DNA of 8,980 bases from contig JAPLNJ010000982.1 in NCBI GenBank assembly GCA_026692885.1, forward strand, positions 1 to 8,980, written 5' to 3'. Of the stretch, positions 4,944 to 8,980 are shown in pieces. Under the pieces are notes generated by a model that saw only the letters and a list, made by a program, of their open reading frames with translations, had not been told where the DNA came from and did no database searches. This DNA comes from Planctomycetota bacterium (GTDB lineage Bacteria; Planctomycetota; Planctomycetia; Pirellulales; Pirellulaceae). The position numbers and the translations under genes were made by a program. Within the stretch, counting starts at the first letter, position 1, and each line of letters starts with the position of its first letter.

Positions 4944-6688
4944 ATGCGACGCGACGACCTGCGAAATATCGTTATCATTGCCCACGTGGACCACGGTAAG
5001 ACCACGCTGGTAGATTGTTTGCTGCGCCAAAGCGGCCAGTTCCGCGATAGCCAGCTACAGGAAGAGTGTATCCTTGACTCGAATCCCCTTGAGCGGGAAC
5101 GGGGGATCACGATTCTGGCCAAGAATATCTCACTGCCCTACAAAGGCGTGAAGGTCAACATCATCGATACGCCTGGGCACGCCGATTTTGGCGGCGAGGT
5201 CGAACGCGTCGTCCGCATGGCCGACGGGGCCTTGGTGCTGATCGACGCGGCCGAAGGCCCCATGCCGCAGACGCGTTACGTGTTGGCCAAGGCCTTGGAA
5301 GCCGGTTTGACGCCGATCGTGATCATCAACAAGATCGATCGGCCGGACGCGCGGCCGTTCGTGATTCTGGATGCCGCCTTCGAGTTGTTGATGGAATTGG
5401 GCGGCGACCATCACTTGGATGACTTTCCGCACCTGTTCGCCAGTGGTCGAGCTGGGTTCGCCACCCACGACCCGCGGATCCCAGGCACGTCGATGCAGCC
5501 GCTGCTGGACCTAGTGCTGAAAGTCGTTCCCGGTCCCGAGGTCGAGCCGGACGCGCCGCTGCAGATGCTGGTCACCACGCTGGACTGGTCCGAATACGTC
5601 GGCCGAATCGCCATCGGCCGGGTGCAAAGCGGGACCATCCGCAAAGGTCAGAATGTGGTCCTGATGCAAGCCGACGAGCGGGTGACGCCGTCCAAAGTCG
5701 CGGCGGTCCACGTCTTTCAGAACCTCGGCCGGCTGGAAGTGGAATCGGTCACGGCTGGAGATATCGCCGCCGTGGTCGGATTGGAACAGATGGAGATCGG
5801 CGACACGATCTGCGACAAGGACCATCCGCGTGCCTTGCCGCGTCTGAAAGTCGCCGCGCCGCCCCTGGAGATGCTGTTCTGCATCAACTCGTCACCGTTT
5901 GCCGGGCGCGAATGACAAGACATCACCACCCGGCATTTGCGCGAGCGACTCTATCGGGAACTGGAACGTAACGTGGCCCTGCGGGTCAGAATATGCGCCG
6001 CGAGGGCTACGAGCTGTCCGTCGGCAAGCCGCACGTGATCGTCCACGAGCGGGATGGCCAGAAGGAAGAACCATTCGAGACGCTGGACATCGAAGTGCCC
6101 ACGCAGAAACTCGGCCCGGTGATGGAGATGGTCGGGGAGCGGCGCGGCACGTTGAGAAAAATGGCGACCCACGGGAACTTCACCCATCTGGCGTTTTCGA
6201 TTCCGGCCCGCGGCTTGATCGGCTTGCGTACGAGAATGCTCAACGCCACGCAGGGCGAGGCGGTCATCCACCACCGCTTCGAAGCCTATCGGCCGCTGGA
6301 AGGCGACATGCCGCGGCGTTCCAACGGCGTGCTGGTCTCCATGTGTTCCGGCCGCGGGGTGGCCTACGCCCTGAATACGTTGCAGAACCGTTCCGAACTG
6401 TTCGTCGCGCCCGGCGATGAGGTGTACGAGGGCATGATCGTGGGCGAGAACAGCCGCGACAACGACATGGTGGTCAATCCCACGAAAGAAAAGAAACTGT
6501 CTAACATGCGGGCCTCCGGCAGCGACGAGAATATCTACCTGGCCCCGCCGCACCGCTTCACGCTGGAAGCCGCGCTGGAGTACATCGAAGACGACGAACT
6601 GGTGGAGATCACACCCAACCAGACTCGCCTGCGCAAAATGACGCTCAAGGAAATCGACCGCCGCCGCGATTCCCGCCGCCGCGGGTAG
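4944..6688 (+). pseudogene. typA: typA/bipA translational GTPase, broken by a stop and a deletion
   Basis: TypA/BipA is a ribosome-associated GTPase of the EF-G superfamily, involved in ribosome assembly and stress growth. The start MRRDDLRNI fits the family; the frame opens earlier (ATG 4845) but only inside a repeat. The G domain is intact: AHVDHGKT (13-20), RGIT (53-56), DTPGH (75-79), NKID (129-132) and a G5-like SGRAG. Domain II and the start of domain III follow to residue 323, where TGA (5913-5915) replaces the Gly codon of 'GREG'. The same frame continues with QDITTRHLRERL for 24 codons to CGG GTC (5982-5987). Five bases then lead into another frame, MRREGYELSVGKP, from 5993 to the stop at 6686-6688. 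About 25 residues including the SGRGELHL motif are missing, consistent with a 70-bp deletion. The rest of the C-terminal domain (231 residues) is well conserved, including NMRASG and DDELVEITP. No Shine-Dalgarno is obvious before 4944. A sequencing or assembly error is the main alternative. Confidence 0.88.
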
Positions 6689-8020
6689 CGCGCGGACACC
6701 CAAGGCTGCCCCGTTGAGAACCTGACCTCGCTGGCCAGGCGGCGTACCTGGCCCAAGCGATATTTCTTGCGTTGTTCCCACGAATGGCAGAGCCAGAGCA
6801 CGGATTTCCGGACACCCCGTTTTCTCCAAATCCTTGATCGGCAAAGATTTGCAGTCAAGTCCTTTGGCGATCTGAGTTTTCGGAAGTCCGGTTGGTTCTT
6901 CTCATTCCCGGTTGTGGATGTCGACCACCGGGACAAATCGGGGACAAGTCTTCAACGCTCGTTCCCACGGGAAGCCGAGGCCGGAAGTCCCGAGGACCTC
7001 GCCCGCCGTGGAAGGGCCAGCCGCCTTGCTTGCCGCCGTCGGCGTCGAGTTGTCGCCTCCGCGGCCGTCGCAAAGACGAGGAAGGCGGTTCCGCAAGTGA
7101 TGACCCTGAGGAAGGCCGTTCCAACACGCCGGAGGCCGCTCCGCTGCCGCGCCCGAAACGGCGGGCCAAGGTCGACCGCGGCCTGCCGCCCGATGAGCAG
7201 CTGGCCACATCCAAGAGAACGCAGATCATCGAGGACTGCTTGCTCGGCTAATATCGGCGACTTCGTGCTGACTGAGGAGGTGATCGTGAGATTGATCCAG
7301 AAGGCCAACATCTCTCTAGAGCAGGAGGCCCGCAAGCCGTGGGTCGATACCGAACCCCTGAAGGCCACCATCATGGACCATGCCTTCATGGCATGGCGAT
7401 CAGCATGGCCTTAGCGTGGCCCCTGGACGCATGACGTTGCGCCCGCTGAGGTCTGATTGCCCATCGGTCATTTAGGCTGGCGGCATGCGCGCTCGTTACA
7501 ATGCGTCGCCAAGAATCAGCAATCAGCGAGATGCGTGTCTGGCCAGCCGGCGACACGTAGCCTACGCCAACTTCAAGGCCAGCGGATTGGCGGTCTCGCC
7601 CCCTTTTCGCCCGTCTGCCCGACGCCCTGCACTTTGAGGGGCAAGGGCATTTGACCCCGATCCCGCTGACGGACGTGATCTCCAGCCTGTCCGCCATCTT
7701 GCTGGATACCGATTACTATGCACGGTCATGACGAAGTATTCACGATCCGGCTCGATTGGTGTGGCCTGTGGCCGTGTGTGCCCGTTTGATCGCCTGCGCG
7801 TTGTCGCCGCCATCAATCGCATCAAGCCTGGGCGACGTGCGGGGGCTTGACAAACCCGTTGACACCTTCATATTGGGCGAGAGTTTCGCGATTCTTGCTG
7901 CCTTGTGTTGCTGTTGCCCATTTCTCTTGTTGGGAGTCAACAGTTGTGAGCGGGTTGGCTTGGCCACGCAACGAGCGTCGCTCAACAAGGCGACGATTCT
8001 CGTGGGGCGGTTGTCCCACT
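6689..8020. other. Gene-free stretch with coding-like fragments, possibly decayed
   Basis: About 1.3 kb downstream of typA with no intact gene that I can defend. Reading frames are short, switch frame and are rich in Arg/Pro/Ser. Some pieces look more protein-like: a charged segment at about 7071-7251 (+) ending in an Arg/Lys patch and DRGLPPDEQL; another frame at about 7256-7414 (+) containing LTEEVIVRLIQKANI; and a third at 7561-7731 (+) ending SLSAILLDTDYYARS. None matches a family I know. This looks like remains of genes, or a rearranged junction ahead of the YD-repeat gene. Two near-identical 15-base units (7078-7092 and 7108-7122) occur 30 bp apart. Confidence 0.45.
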
Positions 8021-8980
8021 GGACAACCGGTGTCGATCTGGGTCGCGGCCACGGACGATGTGGGGGTCGCCACGCGGAACCTGACGGTCAACGGCACGCC
8101 GGTCGCGCTGGACGCGGGCGGCTTGGCGGTCTATACGGTCCAGGGGGCACCGGGGGCTGTGTTAGCCCTGGTGGGCACCGCCACCGACGCGGCCGGGAAC
8201 GTCAGCTCACCGGCCATCGGCCAACTGCGGATTCGCGATCCCAATGATCAAGCCCCGACGGTGGCCCTCAAACTGGGCAAGCCCAGCCCCTTCCGGGACG
8301 GAGACCGCATCGTCTTCACCCTGCCGGACGGCAGCAAGCAAGGCTTTACCTTCGTGGGCCGGCCCCTCAATCCCGATGCGCCGTTTGCCGATCCCCAGGC
8401 CCAGACCGCCAACAGCGACCATGTGCCCCTCGTCTCGAGCACCTACGACTCGTACGGCGAGGTCACCTCCACTGCCAGCACCACCAAGACTGACCCGGCG
8501 ACGGGCCAGACAAGCATCCGCACGACGTTCTCCGTCTATGACGGCGCTGACCGTGTGGCAGAAACGTGGCAAGTGAAAGACGTCGTCCTCGCGATTGTGG
8601 CCACCACGGTTGGGACCGCGACCGTTTATCGTAGCGAGTTGCGCATCGGCAGTGATACATTCACGCCGCAAGCCCAAGCGACAGGCCAACAACTGTTCGC
8701 CGCTCTGAAGGACTTCTTCCAAGTTCACGATGTGGTGGTTTCCAGTACCGCGACCCAGTACGACAACTCTGGCCGCGTTGTCTCCTCGTTTGACCAGTAC
8801 GGCAACGAGACCCGGACGTCGTACAACGCGACTGGCGATGTGATTCAAACGGCCTCGCAATCGAAGGACGAAAACGGCGACTCGGTTTGGGTGGTCAGTC
8901 GCACGGCCTACGATGCCTACGGCCGCGTAGAACTGGCGACCGACCGCTTTATGGGTCAGGCGTCCTCGCCGGACACGATC
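8021..8980 (+). CDS. Ig-like plus YD-repeat (RHS-type) protein, partial at both ends
   Basis: 320 residues are visible, continuing past the right edge. Residues 1-63 resemble a bacterial Ig-like domain: GQPVSIWVAATDDVGVA, a VNGTPVALD hairpin, then ATDAAGN, a typical last strand. After a linker (about 64-138) come YD-type units at TYD (141-143), VYD (172-174), QYD (246-248), a QYGNETRTSYNATGDV unit (259-274) and AYDAYGRV (296-303). YD repeats build the hollow beta shell of RHS and teneurin-like secreted proteins that enclose a toxin or display a surface tip; large ones are frequent in planctomycetes. The frame is open from 7790, but the sequence before about 8009 does not look coding, and there is no ATG or ribosome site in a sensible place. 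The 5' end is therefore either truncated by rearrangement or shifted in frame. Any C-terminal domain lies outside the window. Confidence 0.75.

Noticed and set aside
5913..5915. TGA in typA as a recoded Gly or selenocysteine codon
   Set aside because: TGA is a normal stop elsewhere in the window, the family has Gly and not Cys here, and a second independent lesion lies 70 bp downstream.
5951..6844. A 297-residue open frame on the minus strand opposite the 3' part of typA
   Set aside because: It mirrors well-conserved typA C-terminal sequence in GC-rich DNA, with no recognisable motif of its own.
7756..8247. A 163-residue plus-strand frame with a hydrophobic Cys-rich run
   Set aside because: Its second half overlaps the YD-repeat protein in another frame, where the Ig-like translation is clearly the real one. 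The hydrophobic run alone is not enough to call a membrane protein.

Overview
The window looks like chromosomal DNA of a GC-rich planctomycete, possibly Pirellulales-like. This is an inference. It rests on the GC-rich coding style, on several families of short palindromic intergenic repeats of a kind I remember from planctomycete genomes, and on an Ig/YD-repeat protein of the type common there. No rRNA, tRNA, CRISPR array or intact insertion sequence is visible.

Layout. Positions 1-600 hold no convincing gene: a perfect GC-rich hairpin at the very start, then two inverted copies of an EcoRI-site-containing repeat. A small secreted protein of unknown function lies at 608-1123 (+). Positions 1124-1630 are a repeat-rich spacer with four different palindromes. 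Three minus-strand genes follow. In their own transcription order they are an exported two-domain rhodanese-type sulfurtransferase (4690-3797), a close homologue of plant-type GDP-mannose 3,5-epimerase (3609-2569) and a divergent GHMP-kinase-fold protein (2434-1631). The epimerase and the kinase-like protein may both act on (nucleotide) sugars. The gaps of 187 and 134 bp between these three genes each carry a different repeat family, so a tight operon is not evident.

The divergent spacer 4691-4943 holds a nested inverted repeat of about 128 bp. It precedes typA/bipA (4944-6688, +), a translational GTPase of the EF-G superfamily. Here the gene is broken by an in-frame TGA where the family has a conserved Gly, and by an apparent deletion of about 70 bp some 70 bp further on. 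Everything else in it is well conserved, so either the damage is recent or the sequence/assembly is wrong here.

Positions 6689-8020 contain no intact gene, only short reading-frame pieces that look like decayed or rearranged coding sequence. From about 8021 to the right edge a reading frame encodes an Ig-like domain followed by YD (RHS-type) repeats. It has no credible start and runs off the window, so it looks 5'-truncated.

I did not find a clear new defence or mobile system. The points most worth following are the broken typA, the GDP-mannose 3,5-epimerase beside a GHMP-like protein with a degenerate nucleotide loop, and the density of distinct palindromic repeat families, with at least one in nearly every intergenic gap.
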